A DNA stretch of 64,000 nucleotides from Francisella orientalis FNO12 (GCF_001042525.2 NZ_CP011921.2:1736001-1800000), one strand, 5' to 3'. Positions 32,158-44,152 are shown, numbered from the stretch's first letter. Made by a program: numbers and translations. Notes: a model not told the origin generated them from the letters alone.

Positions 32158-32238
32158 ACTATCTAGAGATTATGACTAAAAATACTTATTGTTTTTAATA
32201 TACAATTCAAAATAGATTACCTAGTAAAAGGAGATAGC

Positions 32239-32625
32239 ATGAAAAAGCTTATGTTCACATCAATCGCAATTATGACTCTAGCATCTACAGGCTATAGCTC
32301 GGTATTAAAAGGTAGTGACTATATTTCAACAGATGTTGGTACAACATATAATTTTGAACGTGTTGATGCTGATGATAAAGATAACTTCTTAGTTCAAACA
32401 ACAATAAAGAACTGTAACGATAATAAGACATCATGTCAATATTTCAGCGAAATTAAAGATCCATCAGGCAAAGAAGTCTCTCAATCAAAGTATGTATATA
32501 GCTATATAACTAAAAATAACGGCAATGTATATATCCAATACCCTAATTCTGATAAAGAAACTCTACTCTTACCAGCTACAAAAGTTGTTATATCATCATG
32601 CCGGTCCTCTTCTAAAACTTTATAA
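32239..32625 (+). pseudogene. small secreted protein, 3' end lost by deletion
   Basis: ATG 32239 follows a strong AAGGAG site. A signal peptide (MKKLMFTSIAIMTLASTGYS) leads a beta-rich periplasmic protein with two Cys (IKNCNDNKTSCQYF). From about 32580 the sequence belongs to the opposite-strand methyltransferase remnant, so the last residues (VISSCRSSSKTL) are not native. The gene thus looks 3'-truncated, perhaps still expressed with a foreign tail. The family is not recognised. Confidence 0.6.
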
Positions 32626-32795
32626 TTTGCCATATAACTTTGTTTGACAAATTTATCAATATCTCCAGCAAAAATGATATCCGTATCTAAATTTAAACGC
32701 TGAAAAGCATGTTCTATCGCCCCAATACCTGAAAAAACAGTTGCTAATCTAATTTTTACATTAGGATTTATAAACTTCTTTTCTTGCCAACTCAT
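32580..32795 (-). pseudogene. DNA (cytosine-5)-methyltransferase, N-terminal remnant
   Basis: From ATG 32795 the protein reads MSWQEKKFINPNVKIRLATV, then FSGIGAIEHAFQRLN (motif I, SAM binding), IIFAGDIDKF and YMANYKVLEEDRHDDITTF. Homology ends just there, before the catalytic Pro-Cys motif, so about 70 of several hundred residues remain. It overlaps the 3' end of the secreted-protein gene tail-to-tail, which suggests one deletion removed both 3' ends. It lies just after purL. Confidence 0.75.
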
Positions 32796-32802
32796 AAATA
32801 TC

Positions 32803-35800
32803 TTACCCAACCCACTTCCTAGCATTTCTAAACATTCTCATCCATATAGAATACTCTTCATACTCTGCTGGGATATGAGAGTTTGTAATAGCTCTATAAA
32901 CACGCTCTGGATGCGGCATCATTGCAAGGACACGACCATTTAGAGCTGTGACAGCTGTTAGACCGTTTACTGCACCATTTGGATTATATGGATACATTTC
33001 CGTTGCTTGACCTTGACCATCGATATATTTAAGAGCTACTTGCGAACTTGCTAGCATAGCTTGTTGCTGGCTGTCATTTTCAAATAATGGCCGACCTTCA
33101 CCATGAGCTACTGCAATTGGTGCTTTTGTGCCTGCCATATCAGCAAACCAAATAGAGCCAGATTCTTGAATCTCTACCATAGAAGCTCTAGCCTCAAACT
33201 GCTCTGATTTATTCTTAATAAATATCGGCCAATTTTCAGCGCCTTTAATCAATGATTTAAGCTGTGTAAGCATTTGACAACCATTACACACACCTAATGC
33301 TAGAGTATCATCACGACCAAAGAATTTGCTGAACTCATCTCTTAGCTTCTCGGTAAATAAGATATTCTTTGCCCAGCCACCGCCAGCACCTAAAACATCA
33401 CCATACGAGAAACCACCACAAGCTACTAATACTTTGAAATCTGCCAAAGTTACACGCCCAGCATGTAAATCTGACATATGAACATCATGAGCCTCAAAAC
33501 CAGCTGTAGTAAATGCTGCTGCCATCTCAACTTGACCGTTGACGCCTTGCTCTCTTAGGATTGCTACTTTGGGCTTCTCAACATTGACAAACTTAGCTGT
33601 AATATCCTCTTCAAGATCAAATGTCGCCTCAACATGGATACCTTTATCATTAGTATTTAAAATACTATCAAACTCTTGTTTAGCGCATTCACTATTATCA
33701 CGAATCGATTGGATTTGATAAGAAGTCTCAGCCCACCATCTTTGTAAATTCACACGCGTATTTGAGTATACTTTTTCACCATTTGCAAAGATATTTAACT
33801 CATCGCTAGAGTTTAGCTTGGCTATTTCACACAGGTAAATTTGAGTATCTTTAAACATCTCTTCAATTAGTGCTACATCGCTATTTTTAACTTGGATAAC
33901 AGCTCCTACTTCTTCAGCAAAGAGTTTCGCTAGCACATCTTGGGTTTGTAGTTTAATATCTAAACCTTTACGCCCAGCGAATGACATCTCTGCTAAAGTT
34001 GCAAATACACCGCCATCAGATACATCATGATATGCTAAGATTTTATTTTCAGCTTTTAGCTCTGTAATATTTTCAAATAGCACTTTCAACTTACTTGCTT
34101 CAACATCCGGTGCAACATTACCAACTTGGTTATAAGCTTGAGCTAAGCATGTAGCTCCAAGCCTACCAGCACCATTTGATAGATCAATGTGTAAAACAGT
34201 TGTATCATTATCATCAACTAAAACTGGTGTAAGAGTCTTACGCGCATTTGTCACGGGTGAGAAACCTGAAATCACTAACGATAAAGGCGATGTAACAGAT
34301 TTAGCTTGGCCATTATCTGACCACTTAGTTTTCATTGACATTGAGTCTTTACCAACTGGTATTGCAATACCCAACGCTGGTGCAAATTCCATACCAACAG
34401 CTTTTACAGTTTCATATAATTTTTGGTTTTCGTCACCCTGATTTGCAGCAACCATCCAATTTGCAGATAGGCGAATGTCACTTAGCTTTTCGATATCGGA
34501 AGCTAATAAGTTTGTTACAGTCTCAGCAATTGCTAATCTACCAGAAGCAGCAGCATTGATACTAGCAACAGGAGTTCTTTCACCCATGGCCATAGCCTCA
34601 CCTGCTTGACTATCGACTGTAGCAGTTGTCACAGCACAGTCTGCAACGGGCACTTGCCATGGACCAACCATTTGATCGCGTGCAACCATACCAGTAATAC
34701 TTCTATCACCAATTGTTATTAAGAATGACTTAGAAGATACTGCTGGTACTTTTAGCACTCTTTCAATCGCATCATCAAGCTTAATAGCACTTGTATCAAA
34801 AGCATCTTGCTCTACTTTAACAGTTTTAACATCAATATGCATTTGCGGAGTATTACCAAATAATAGTCCCATTGGTAAATCAACTGGCTTATTATCGAAA
34901 TACTCATCATTCAACGTAATATGCTTCTCAGAGATTGCCTCACCAACCACAGCAAATGGACATCTTTCTCTATTACAAAGCTGTTCAAAAAGCTCTAGTG
35001 ATTCAGGATCAACAGATAACACATATCTTTCTTGCGACTCATTTGACCATATTTCTAGTGGAGAAAGTCCTTCTTCGCCAACATTAACTTTTCTAAGCTC
35101 AAAATGCCCACCAACATTACCATCCTTGACAAGCTCAGGGAATGCATTCGATATACCACCAGCTCCAACATCATGGATAAATGTGATTGGATTATGCTCA
35201 CCCATTTGCCAACATCTATCGATAACCTCTTGGCAACGACGCTCCATCTCAGCATTATCACGCTGAACTGATGCAAAATCTTGCTCTGAATTAGTATCAG
35301 AAGATACAACCGAAGATACAGCACCACCGCCTAGACCAATACGCATCGCAGGTCCACCAAGACAGATTAGCTTAGCACCAACTTTGATACCGCCTTTCTC
35401 AACATGCATTCTCTTGATATTACCCATACCTCCAGCAATCATAATTGGCTTGTGATACCCAAACCTCTCTTTACCAGCGGATGTGTTCACTTCTTGCTCA
35501 AAGGTACGGAAATAACCATTTAGATTTGGTCGACCAAACTCATTTGAATAATGAGCTCCACCTATTGGTGCCTCTAACATAATTTGAAGCGGTGTAACTA
35601 TATGGTGTGGTTTACCATACTTGCTAGTCTCCCAAGCTTGTTCAAAATTTGGGATATTTAAGTTTGATACTGTAAAACCGGTTAAACCAGCTTTTGGTTT
35701 AGCTCCCAATCCAGTAGCTCCCTCATCACGAATCTCGCCACCAACACCAGTAGCTGAACCACTAAATGGAGCTATAGTAGTTGGGTGATTATGAGTTTCA

Positions 35801-36675
35801 ACTTTCATCAAGATATCAACTTCTTCTTGATTGAAACTATAAACACCAGTTTGCGTATTTGAATAGAATCTTTGAGCAGTTGCACCCTCTATCACAGCAG
35901 CATTATCTTTATATGCAGAAAGTACACCTTTCGGAGATTTCTCAGTAGTGTTGCGAATCATTTTAAACAATGACTTATCTTGCTCTTGACCATCTATAGT
36001 CCATTTGGCATTAAAAATCTTATGTCTACAATGCTCTGAGTTTGCTTGAGCAAACATATATAGCTCAGTATCAGTAGGGTTTCTAGCAAGCTTTGTATAC
36101 TCATCAGCTAAATAATCAATCTCTTGCTCACTTAAAGCTAATCCAAGCTTCTTATCCGCATCTTTGATAGCCTGAGCACCATTTTTTAGTACATTAACTG
36201 TCTCTAGCTCTTTTGGTGCTGTTACACTAAACAACCTATGCAGATCTTCTTTATAAGAAAAGACTTCCTCAACCATACGGTCATGAACTAAGTTTTCTAT
36301 GGCTTTTAAATCACTATCAGAAACCTGTCCCTCAATACCAAAAAGAACAGCTCTTTCTACTCTCTTAACAGCATTGATACCAGTATTACGGATAATATCA
36401 GTAGCTTTTGATGACCATGGTGAAATTGTTCCAACTCTTGGAGCAGTGATAAAAGTATGACCTTTTGGTTCAGCTGAGCCATACTCTCTATTATAGTTGA
36501 GTAAAGATTTGACTATACTCTCCTGCTCACTATCTAACTCTGCCCCAAGCTCTACAACATGAATATATTGAGCAGATACAGACTCAACTTTATTAGATAT
36601 TTTTTTAGCATCTGCTAAAATCTTCTCTCTTTTAAATGGAGATAATGCACTTAACCCTTCAAAAATTCTAATCAT
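32803..36675 (-). CDS. purL: phosphoribosylformylglycinamidine synthase
   Basis: The long, single-chain proteobacterial PurL (1290 residues). The synthetase part shows [20 protein letters not shown] and [20 protein letters not shown]; the C-terminal glutaminase has the nucleophile in [10 protein letters not shown] and the His in [10 protein letters not shown]. It makes FGAM from FGAR, glutamine and ATP. Its ATG overlaps the purF stop by 1 bp. It appears intact. Confidence 0.98.
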   Translation of the reverse strand: MIRIFEGLSALSPFKREKILADAKKISNKVESVSAQYIHVVELGAELDSEQESIVKSLLNYNREYGSAEPKGHTFITAPRVGTISPWSSKATDIIRNTGINAVKRVERAVLFGIEGQVSDSDLKAIENLVHDRMVEEVFSYKEDLHRLFSVTAPKELETVNVLKNGAQAIKDADKKLGLALSEQEIDYLADEYTKLARNPTDTELYMFAQANSEHCRHKIFNAKWTIDGQEQDKSLFKMIRNTTEKSPKGVLSAYKDNAAVIEGATAQRFYSNTQTGVYSFNQEEVDILMKVETHNHPTTIAPFSGSATGVGGEIRDEGATGLGAKPKAGLTGFTVSNLNIPNFEQAWETSKYGKPHHIVTPLQIMLEAPIGGAHYSNEFGRPNLNGYFRTFEQEVNTSAGKERFGYHKPIMIAGGMGNIKRMHVEKGGIKVGAKLICLGGPAMRIGLGGGAVSSVVSSDTNSEQDFASVQRDNAEMERRCQEVIDRCWQMGEHNPITFIHDVGAGGISNAFPELVKDGNVGGHFELRKVNVGEEGLSPLEIWSNESQERYVLSVDPESLELFEQLCNRERCPFAVVGEAISEKHITLNDEYFDNKPVDLPMGLLFGNTPQMHIDVKTVKVEQDAFDTSAIKLDDAIERVLKVPAVSSKSFLITIGDRSITGMVARDQMVGPWQVPVADCAVTTATVDSQAGEAMAMGERTPVASINAAASGRLAIAETVTNLLASDIEKLSDIRLSANWMVAANQGDENQKLYETVKAVGMEFAPALGIAIPVGKDSMSMKTKWSDNGQAKSVTSPLSLVISGFSPVTNARKTLTPVLVDDNDTTVLHIDLSNGAGRLGATCLAQAYNQVGNVAPDVEASKLKVLFENITELKAENKILAYHDVSDGGVFATLAEMSFAGRKGLDIKLQTQDVLAKLFAEEVGAVIQVKNSDVALIEEMFKDTQIYLCEIAKLNSSDELNIFANGEKVYSNTRVNLQRWWAETSYQIQSIRDNSECAKQEFDSILNTNDKGIHVEATFDLEEDITAKFVNVEKPKVAILREQGVNGQVEMAAAFTTAGFEAHDVHMSDLHAGRVTLADFKVLVACGGFSYGDVLGAGGGWAKNILFTEKLRDEFSKFFGRDDTLALGVCNGCQMLTQLKSLIKGAENWPIFIKNKSEQFEARASMVEIQESGSIWFADMAGTKAPIAVAHGEGRPLFENDSQQQAMLASSQVALKYIDGQGQATEMYPYNPNGAVNGLTAVTALNGRVLAMMPHPERVYRAITNSHIPAEYEEYSIWMRMFRNARKWVG

Positions 36676-38165
36676 TAGCTATCAAACCCTTTATATTTCT
36701 TTTCTAATTCTTTTAACTCTTTTCTATGTCTTTCTAGCTCATTCAAATAAGCTTCGTCAACATCACCTGTAATATAATTACCAGAGAAAACACTATCCTC
36801 AAACTCTGTGATTTTAGGATTTTGCTTTTGGACTATCTGCTTTAGATCTTCTAGTGGTAAATAAATCAATCCATCAACTCCAATCCACTTACGAATTTCT
36901 TCTAACGATTTTCCATGTGCAACCAAGTCTGATTTAACAGGCATATCAATACCATATACATTTGGATAACAAACAGCTGGTGATACAGAAGCAAGATATA
37001 CAGATTTTGCCCCTAAATCTCTAACCATTTCAATAATACGCTTAGATGTTGTACCTCTAACAATTGAGTCATCAACCAGCAAAACATTTTTATCCTTAAA
37101 TTCTGCTGGAATTGGATTTAGCTTTCTTCTTACAAAATTCTTTCTATCGACATTCTCAGGCATGATAAATGTTCTACCAACATAGCGGTTTTTAACAAAC
37201 CCCTCACGGTACTCAACACCCAAAGCAGTAGCTATCTCTTGGGCTGATGCTCTACCTGTCTCCGGCACGGGGATTACAATATCAATCTCTTTATCTTTCC
37301 ATGTTTCTTTGATTCTTTGACTTAACACTTTACCAGCATCAACTCTAGCTTGATATACGCTTACGCCATTCATAATACTGTCAGGACGCGCAAAGTATAC
37401 ATACTCAAATAGACAAGGTGCTAAAACTGGATTTTTTGCACATATTTTAGAGTGAACTTGTCTATCTTCAGTAATAATTATTACCTCTCCAGGCTCAACA
37501 TCTCTTAGTATATTAAATCCTGATATATCCAAAGAAACATTCTCACTAGCAACCATATATGCTTTCTCGCCATTGCCATATTCCTTAACTCCTAGTATCA
37601 AAGGTCGTATACCATACGAATCTCTAAAAGCTACTAGTCCAAAATTTGCTATCATCGCAGTACAAGCATAACCACCCTTCGCATGTTCAAAAACAAACTC
37701 GCATGCTTTATAGACAGCTTCAGGTGTTGGGCAACCTTTTGATTTATTCATACCGCATGCAAAAAAATTCAGAAGCAACTCTGAATCAGAAGTTGTGTTT
37801 AGATGACGTCTTTCGATACCATGTAACATCTGCGCAAGCTCATCAACATTTGTCAAATTACCATTATGCGCAAAGACTATGCCATGGGGATTATTTACAT
37901 AAAAAGGCTGACTATCTGCAGCCCCTAGGCTTCCGGCAGTTGGATATCTGACATGACCTATACCCATTTTACCTTTTGACTTTTCTAGCTTTTCATCTGT
38001 AAATACATCACTTACAAGTCCTGTATTTTTGCGAATAAAAAAATGTCCTTGATCCATAGTCGCGATACCTGCAGCATCTTGGCCTCTATGCTGTAAAAGA
38101 CCTAAACCATAAAACAATGGATAACTAACCTGATTTGGTCCAGCGACTCCTATAACTCCACACAT
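36675..38165 (-). CDS. purF: amidophosphoribosyltransferase
   Basis: The first committed enzyme of purine synthesis (496 residues): it makes phosphoribosylamine from PRPP and glutamine. The N-terminal nucleophile Cys is in MCGVIGVAG, followed by [14 protein letters not shown]; the PRPP loop is [18 protein letters not shown] near residue 365. It is coupled to purL. It is the promoter-proximal gene of the purFL pair. Confidence 0.98.
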   Translation of the reverse strand: MCGVIGVAGPNQVSYPLFYGLGLLQHRGQDAAGIATMDQGHFFIRKNTGLVSDVFTDEKLEKSKGKMGIGHVRYPTAGSLGAADSQPFYVNNPHGIVFAHNGNLTNVDELAQMLHGIERRHLNTTSDSELLLNFFACGMNKSKGCPTPEAVYKACEFVFEHAKGGYACTAMIANFGLVAFRDSYGIRPLILGVKEYGNGEKAYMVASENVSLDISGFNILRDVEPGEVIIITEDRQVHSKICAKNPVLAPCLFEYVYFARPDSIMNGVSVYQARVDAGKVLSQRIKETWKDKEIDIVIPVPETGRASAQEIATALGVEYREGFVKNRYVGRTFIMPENVDRKNFVRRKLNPIPAEFKDKNVLLVDDSIVRGTTSKRIIEMVRDLGAKSVYLASVSPAVCYPNVYGIDMPVKSDLVAHGKSLEEIRKWIGVDGLIYLPLEDLKQIVQKQNPKITEFEDSVFSGNYITGDVDEAYLNELERHRKELKELEKKYKGFDS

Positions 38166-38209
38166 AAAACTACCAACTACTTATTTATACCAATTTAATT
38201 AACAAACAT

Positions 38210-38215
38210 ATTATA
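38210..38215 (-). promoter_or_regulatory. candidate -10 element for purF-purL
   Basis: On the minus strand GCTATAATATG carries a perfect TATAAT about 45 bp before the purF ATG, in the 93 bp between the gadB remnant and purF. No good -35 hexamer at 16-18 bp is visible. Confidence 0.35.
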
Positions 38216-38258
38216 GCAATATTTATCATAATAAATTAATCAAAATCATTGAATACTG

Positions 38259-39597
38259 CTAATGCGAAAAACCTCCTCTTTCGATATCTTTAGATTTATG
38301 CTCTAAAGAGTCAATAACATTTTTTAGATCTCTAATCATGAGCTCAGCTAAATCAAAGCTAAAGCCTCTTCTAACAAGTGCTCGCATAACTACCAAGTCT
38401 TGTCTATCTTTTGGCATCTAATAAGCTGCTATCTGCCAACCTCTAGCTCGAGTTTTTTTCAGAGATATCAAACAAATCATAACTTTTGCCTGTCTTAAGT
38501 GACCAACTCACCGCAGGAATACCACCTTTGCCAGCATGAATAATATCAAAGATACCCATACCCTTAATTTCTTTAGCAATATATTTTGCAACATCATAAC
38601 TAAGCTTATGGAATTTTTATACCCTTCAAAACCAAGCTTGACAAAATTATAATACTGGACAACTATCTGACCACCAGGTCGAGAGAAATTCAAAGCAAAT
38701 GTCGGCATATCACCACCAAGATAATTAACATTAAAAACCAAATCTTGGGGCAAGTATTTCTTATCTGCCCAAACAACCCAACCCACCCCTAACGGCGATA
38801 GACCAAACTTATATCCTGATGAATTAATTGACTTAACTCTTGGCAATCTAAAATCCCACTTCAGCTCAGGCTCTACAAATGGTGCCAAAAAGCCTCCTGA
38901 AGCAGCATCTACATGTACTGGAATATCAATACCTGTCTCTCTCAAATTTATCAAGTGCTTCACAAACTGCCTCAACAGGCTCATACTGACCTGTAAAGGT
39001 AACACCTAAAGTAGGCACAACTCCAATTGTATTTTCATCACAGTACTTAAGCATAGTTTCTGGAGTCATTATTAAACTTTCACTCGACATTGGAATCTCT
39101 CTAAGCTCAATATCCCAATATCTAGCAAATTTATGCCAGCAAACTTGTACAGGTCCTGTAACAAGATTAGGTTTTGTATAATCTTTACCTTGCGCTTTCA
39201 TCTTATCTCGCCAGCGCCATTTCATCGCCATACCGCCAAGCATAGCTGCTCCAGATGAGCCAGTAGTTGAGCAGCCAATTGCACTTTCTGCTGACGAGCT
39301 CCATAGGTTTGCCAATATATTGACACATCGTGATCCTATCTCTGCAGTTTGAGGGTACTCATCTTTATCAATCATATTCTTATCAATGCAATCATCCATA
39401 AGCCTATGAATGAAATCATCAACTTCTGTTTGGCAAAATGTCGCTAAATTCAGCTTTGAATTACCATCGAGCATTAGCTCATCTTTGATTTGCTGATATA
39501 CTTCAAAAGCATCATTTGATTTTTTGGGAATTTCAAATTTTGGTAATGATTCTTTATACAACTTATGTTTCATGTCATTTTTGGAATGTAACGCCAT
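38259..39597 (-). pseudogene. gadB: glutamate decarboxylase, inactivated
   Basis: A PLP enzyme that turns glutamate into GABA and consumes a proton. It starts [18 protein letters not shown] and shows [34 protein letters not shown] and the PLP-lysine segment [20 protein letters not shown]. Frame changes occur near 38940 (after KFER), near 38615 (after KNSIS) and near 38455 in an A-run; a TAG at about 38419 follows GWQIAAY. The C-terminal part (VVMRALVRRGFSFDLAELMI) is still readable. Four lesions make it dead. Confidence 0.92.
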
Positions 39598-39603
39598 AAT
39601 TGA

Positions 39604-40257
39604 TTACCTCCTAGTAATGTTTATTCCTATAAATTCAAAATTTTGAATTTCGTATAAATCTATTTTTTGATTAGTGATGTTTTGACAACAAATTGAAATT
39701 ATTAATTCTTGATAGTTGAATGTGAAAAAATCTTCTGGGTAATTATTACTTATCCATCGTGTATTTCGCTTAATGAAGTTCGCATCAGACAGCCCTCTAG
39801 CAATACCTAGAGCACTTCTTTTTACCTGAGCTTCTTTTAATGTCCATAACCTATAAAACTGATTATATGTGTCTTCGCTATTTTTTAAACTTTGATACTC
39901 TTGATTAGTAAAGTATCGCTCTGCTATCAAAAGAACATTTCTCTTTGAAGATATCTCCTCTGCATCAACACCTATATCTTTATTCGCAAAAACTATTATA
40001 GCTTTATTCTTAGTATGACTTATATTGAAATATAGTTCATAATCCTGTAGATCTGGCTTACTATGCTTATACTCAAATATTGGGGTAGCAATATCATAAA
40101 ATTTTTCTAATACAAAATAACGAATAAACTGAGAAAATATTTTCTGCTTGTTATTTAGCTTTAGCGAATCAATATTGCTTTTAGAAGAAAGATAATTTCT
40201 AAGATCCTCAGCTTTATATTTTTCAAAATCTAAAATAAAAGCTGAAACTTGAGACAT
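39604..40257 (-). CDS. 4'-phosphopantetheinyl transferase (Sfp type)
   Basis: A 217-residue enzyme of the Sfp/AcpT superfamily that moves phosphopantetheine from CoA to a carrier protein. Motifs: YFNISHTKNKAIIVF near residue 76, DIGVDAEEI (Mg-binding Asp and Glu), and the signature FYRLWTLKEAQVKRSALGIA near 137. It lies 6 bp upstream of the gadB remnant and 8 bp downstream of the TolC-like gene. No carrier protein is visible nearby, so its target is not known. Confidence 0.85.
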   Translation of the reverse strand: MSQVSAFILDFEKYKAEDLRNYLSSKSNIDSLKLNNKQKIFSQFIRYFVLEKFYDIATPIFEYKHSKPDLQDYELYFNISHTKNKAIIVFANKDIGVDAEEISSKRNVLLIAERYFTNQEYQSLKNSEDTYNQFYRLWTLKEAQVKRSALGIARGLSDANFIKRNTRWISNNYPEDFFTFNYQELIISICCQNITNQKIDLYEIQNFEFIGINITRR

Positions 40258-40265
40258 TGAAGTAA

Positions 40266-41795
40266 TTACTCCGTTGCAATCTGCAAGATTATATCTGTTT
40301 TACCAAGAATATTGTTTATGTACTCAACATCTTTATAAGTCAAGCCACCCTGCAATTGCTTCAATCTAACATAATCCTCAACATAGTTGAATATAGCATC
40401 TGCAAATGAAAGCTGAGCCTGCACAAGTATTGCCTGACGGTTAAGTAAGTCTACAATAGTCTGAGTACCAGCCTCAAAACCCTCTAATATCGCTTTTACA
40501 GAAGCAATACCAGCATAAACTGACTTTCTATAAGCATCTATTCTCACAGCATCCAGTACAACCGTCTGATAAGATTCTACAGTTCCAGCATAAACCTCTC
40601 GTTGTGTTTGAAGTAGTGCATAATTAGCTGCTTGATTATTATAACTAGCCTGTTTAAGCTTCGCATAATCAGAGCCACCTCTTAATATGTTCCAATTAGC
40701 CTCACCACCGACACTCGCAATATCATATTTAGTAGGAATGCGTGCTATCTGTTCAGGACTTCTAGAAAGCGCATTCCGTGACATCATTATACCGCCAGTT
40801 AAATTAACCTTAGGGAAAAAATTACCCCACTCAATACCTACACCCTCGCCAGCGGCCTCATACTCAAATTTTTTCTGCGCAATATCAAGATTATACTTCT
40901 CAGCAGTATTTAACCAGTAGTTGATATCATCCGGTACAGGATTGCCAAATTCAGTATCTTTTGAAATATATAATATAGAGCTAATGCGTTTACCGATTAG
41001 TTTAGCCATAACTGCTTTTGCATTGATAAAGTTCCTTTGGGCACTAACTCTATCAGCAATCGCTTGACGATACTGAGCATCTGTGGTCTTAAAATCTGCA
41101 TAGGAAACCATACCAGAATTATATTGATACTTCTGTGTTAGATATAGCTTCTTGTTCCACGCTTCGTTTGCAAACTGAAACTGTAGTGCCTGCTCTGCTC
41201 TGAGAAGCTCAAAATATGCTGTTACAGTATCAACTATAAGAGTCTGCTCTGCCTTTGCATAAATCATAGCATATGACTTTTGTAGATATGTAGCTTGAGT
41301 ATATGTTTTCCATTTACTCCAATCAAAAAGCACTTGAGAACCACTAAAGTTAAGATTGTTTGCCGTATCATTAACTCTACCACCGAACTGATTATATAGA
41401 TCGCGTCTAAGATTATAGTTAAAATCAATTTGCGGTAATAATGCACCTAATGCTGCAGGCACTGTTTCAACATTAGCTGCAAACGTTGATCTGGCTGCTT
41501 GGTAATCTGCGTTATGTTCAGCTGCTAACTTATAAATATCAACTAAGCTGTAGAATTTATCTTCAGTATTACCAACCATCGCGACTTCATCAGCTTTTTT
41601 AAGATCATAGAATTTGTTATCTACTTTAATCTCGTCAGCTTTCGCATACTGTTTTTCTACACTATATGGATTCTGCATTATATCTGTACCAAGAGGTCTT
41701 CCTGCATATTTGTATTCTGGCACAGGAGTATCCTCGTTGGCAAATGCCATAAAAACTCCCAAAAAACCAAAAATATATAGTGCTAGTTTCTTCAT
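40266..41795 (-). CDS. TolC-family outer-membrane efflux channel
   Basis: About 509 residues. I prefer ATG 41795 because it gives a clean signal peptide (MKKLALYIFGFLGVFMAFA); an upstream in-frame ATG at 41819 is possible. Two long helical repeats (about 85-290 and 300-500) are typical of TolC; marks are EHNADYQAARSTFAANVETV and FEAGTQTIVDLLNRQAIL. It would form the outer tunnel of export pumps, and may partner the HlyD/ABC remnants about 10 kb away (inference). Confidence 0.9.
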   Translation of the reverse strand: MKKLALYIFGFLGVFMAFANEDTPVPEYKYAGRPLGTDIMQNPYSVEKQYAKADEIKVDNKFYDLKKADEVAMVGNTEDKFYSLVDIYKLAAEHNADYQAARSTFAANVETVPAALGALLPQIDFNYNLRRDLYNQFGGRVNDTANNLNFSGSQVLFDWSKWKTYTQATYLQKSYAMIYAKAEQTLIVDTVTAYFELLRAEQALQFQFANEAWNKKLYLTQKYQYNSGMVSYADFKTTDAQYRQAIADRVSAQRNFINAKAVMAKLIGKRISSILYISKDTEFGNPVPDDINYWLNTAEKYNLDIAQKKFEYEAAGEGVGIEWGNFFPKVNLTGGIMMSRNALSRSPEQIARIPTKYDIASVGGEANWNILRGGSDYAKLKQASYNNQAANYALLQTQREVYAGTVESYQTVVLDAVRIDAYRKSVYAGIASVKAILEGFEAGTQTIVDLLNRQAILVQAQLSFADAIFNYVEDYVRLKQLQGGLTYKDVEYINNILGKTDIILQIATE

Positions 41796-41802
41796 ACTTT
41801 TT

Positions 41803-42423
41803 TTATCTATTGTAAACATTAAAGAGAAAATTCTTCTGATATGTTTCTTTTACTGCTTTAGTTATGAGATGGGCTTTGTCACACACATTAGTCCTGACAA
41901 CAAAAACCAATCTACCACCAACTTCAAGAAGATCTAGTAAAGACTCATCTACTTCATTTTCTTCTACAACATTTGATATATATATGCGGTTATATTTTTT
42001 AGCATTTTTTATAATATTTGTCAGATGCTCAGCACTATTAAACTCGACATTATAGACATCTATTTTTGCTAAATTACGTCTTGCTATAGCTAATCTTTGT
42101 TCATCATAATCAACAAGTTCAACACTATTACATAGCTTTGCTATCAAAGCTACTGGATACCCCGTTTCCAAACCAAGCTTTAATACATTATCAGTTTTTT
42201 TCAGGGCTAAAGCTTCTATTAGCCTAGCTGTAAACATAGGGCTTCTAAGTTCTCTATCATCTATCACAAGATTAGTATCACAATAAGCTAAAGATTGATA
42301 TTCTTTGGGTAGAAAAATCTCTCTAGGGATATCTGCCATAATCTTTGCAACACCATCTAAAGAAAGACCTTCTGTGAGGACTTGTTGCTTTACCATATTC
42401 TCTCTAGCAAGCTCAAAATTCAT
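41803..42423 (-). CDS. protein-L-isoaspartate O-methyltransferase-like protein
   Basis: A 206-residue SAM-dependent methyltransferase-like protein. RENMVKQQVL, REIFLPKEYQSLAYCDTNLVI and SPMFTARLIEAL match Pcm, but the SAM loop reads LKLGLETGYPVAL instead of the usual glycine-rich EIGTGSGYQ. Activity is therefore uncertain. It precedes the TolC-like gene by a few bases, a pairing I recall from other proteobacteria, so a role linked to that channel rather than protein repair is possible. Confidence 0.75.
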   Translation of the reverse strand: MNFELARENMVKQQVLTEGLSLDGVAKIMADIPREIFLPKEYQSLAYCDTNLVIDDRELRSPMFTARLIEALALKKTDNVLKLGLETGYPVALIAKLCNSVELVDYDEQRLAIARRNLAKIDVYNVEFNSAEHLTNIIKNAKKYNRIYISNVVEENEVDESLLDLLEVGGRLVFVVRTNVCDKAHLITKAVKETYQKNFLFNVYNR

Positions 42424-42642
42424 ATTTGATCCTATAAATTTAAGAAGTAGACTTCATCCACAGTTTAATTCATCTGATAATATCATAATAGCATACCAAT
42501 GTGAACTATAGCATATTTTAGATTTGGCAAATCCATCAAAAGAAGCTAAAATTTCACGTTAGCAAATTTGAATATTTAATTTAAATGTTTCATATAATTA
42601 ACTTCTATTATAGACTAACAAATCAAAGGATATTTAACAAAA

Positions 42643-43971
42643 ATGAAAAGACCTGAACTATTGTCACCAGCAGGCACCCTAAAAGCTATGCGCTATGCTT
42701 TTGCTTATGGGGCTGATGCAGTATATATTGGACAACCTCGCTATAGCCTAAGGGCTAGAAATAATGAGTTCTCAAAATTAGAAACTCTTGAGACAGCGAT
42801 TACTGAAGCTCATGCGCAAGGCAAGAAGATAATGCTAGCTAATAATATAGCTCCACATAATGCTAAAATCAAAACTTACATCAAAGATATAGCTCCTGTA
42901 CTTGCTCTTAAACCTGATGCTATGATTATGTCAGACCCTGGTATGATTATGCTAGTTAGAGAGAACTTCCCAGATCAAGAGATACACTTATCAGTTCAAG
43001 CCAATGCTGTGAACTATGAAACTGTTAGATTTTGGCAAAAGTTTGGTATTACACGCGTTGTATTATCAAGAGAACTCTCTCTAAAAGAAATCGCAGAGAT
43101 CAAAGAGCATGTTCCAGATATGGAAATTGAAACATTCGTCCATGGCTCATTATGTATGGCTTACTCAGGCAGATGTCTACTATCAGGATACTACAGTCAT
43201 AGAGATCCTAATCAAGGTGTATGTAATAATGCTTGTCGCAATAACTACAAAGTTGCTGAAGCAAAACAAAATGAGTGGGGGGATTTCGAACCTGTTGAAG
43301 TCAAGTCAACTCTTGGTATAGGTACACCTTCTGATAAAGTAGTGCTTATAGAGAATGACAAAGAGCTAGGACAATATAACCCAATGTTTGAAGATGAGCA
43401 TGGTACTTACATCATGAACTCAAAAGACCTAAGAGCTATACAACATGTAGAAGCAATGATGAAAATGGGTGTTGATTGCTTTAAGATAGAAGGGCGCACA
43501 AAATCATTTTTCTATGCTGCTAGAACTGCTCAGCTATATGATCAGGCTATCAAAGATGTTCTTGCAGGCAAACCTTTTGACATGACGCTTATGGATAAAC
43601 TTGAAGGTCTAGCTCACAGAGGTTATACCGAAGGATTCTATCGTCGTCATGTTCATGATGAGTATCAAAAATATGAAAACTCAGATTCACGTAGCTCTAC
43701 TCAGCAGTTTGTTGGTGAAATAACAAACTTCGATGAGCATACTGGCTATGCTGATATCAATGTCCGTAACAAAATGAAAATCGGCGATAGTATCGAACTT
43801 ATGTTGCCATCTGGTAATCGTGAGATAATACTAGACAATATGCTAGACAAAGATGGTAATCCTATGGAAGAGGCAAAAGGTAGTGGTTATCAAGCTAAAG
43901 TTAGCTTTGATAATGTCACATCTGATGATATGAAGTTCGCCTTAATGATAAGAAATTTAAATCAAGATTAA
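42643..43971 (+). CDS. trhP: U32-family tRNA uridine-hydroxylation protein (YegQ/TrhP)
   Basis: A 442-residue peptidase-U32-like protein. It starts MKRPELLSPAGTLKAMRYAF; the U32 region ETFVHGSLCMAYSGRCLLSG and the cysteines in GVCNNACRNNY are clear, as is CFKIEGRTKSFFYAA. In E. coli, YegQ/TrhP is needed for 5-hydroxyuridine at tRNA position 34. It is a single gene with AT-rich flanks; the 181 bp after it hold no gene I can support. Confidence 0.9.
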   Translation: MKRPELLSPAGTLKAMRYAFAYGADAVYIGQPRYSLRARNNEFSKLETLETAITEAHAQGKKIMLANNIAPHNAKIKTYIKDIAPVLALKPDAMIMSDPGMIMLVRENFPDQEIHLSVQANAVNYETVRFWQKFGITRVVLSRELSLKEIAEIKEHVPDMEIETFVHGSLCMAYSGRCLLSGYYSHRDPNQGVCNNACRNNYKVAEAKQNEWGDFEPVEVKSTLGIGTPSDKVVLIENDKELGQYNPMFEDEHGTYIMNSKDLRAIQHVEAMMKMGVDCFKIEGRTKSFFYAARTAQLYDQAIKDVLAGKPFDMTLMDKLEGLAHRGYTEGFYRRHVHDEYQKYENSDSRSSTQQFVGEITNFDEHTGYADINVRNKMKIGDSIELMLPSGNREIILDNMLDKDGNPMEEAKGSGYQAKVSFDNVTSDDMKFALMIRNLNQD

Positions 43972-44152
43972 TATGCTAATTTATGCTGATGTTTTAAAGA
44001 AAGCCTCATATATTATTAGTACTACAAATAAAATCAAAATTCTAAGAGATTTTAGAAATCCAATAAATAAAAAACACTAAGCCTTTACAATTTTAAGCAT
44101 AGTTAGATAAATTTTATTCTATATTTTCACTTTATTTCAAACAGGTATTTTT

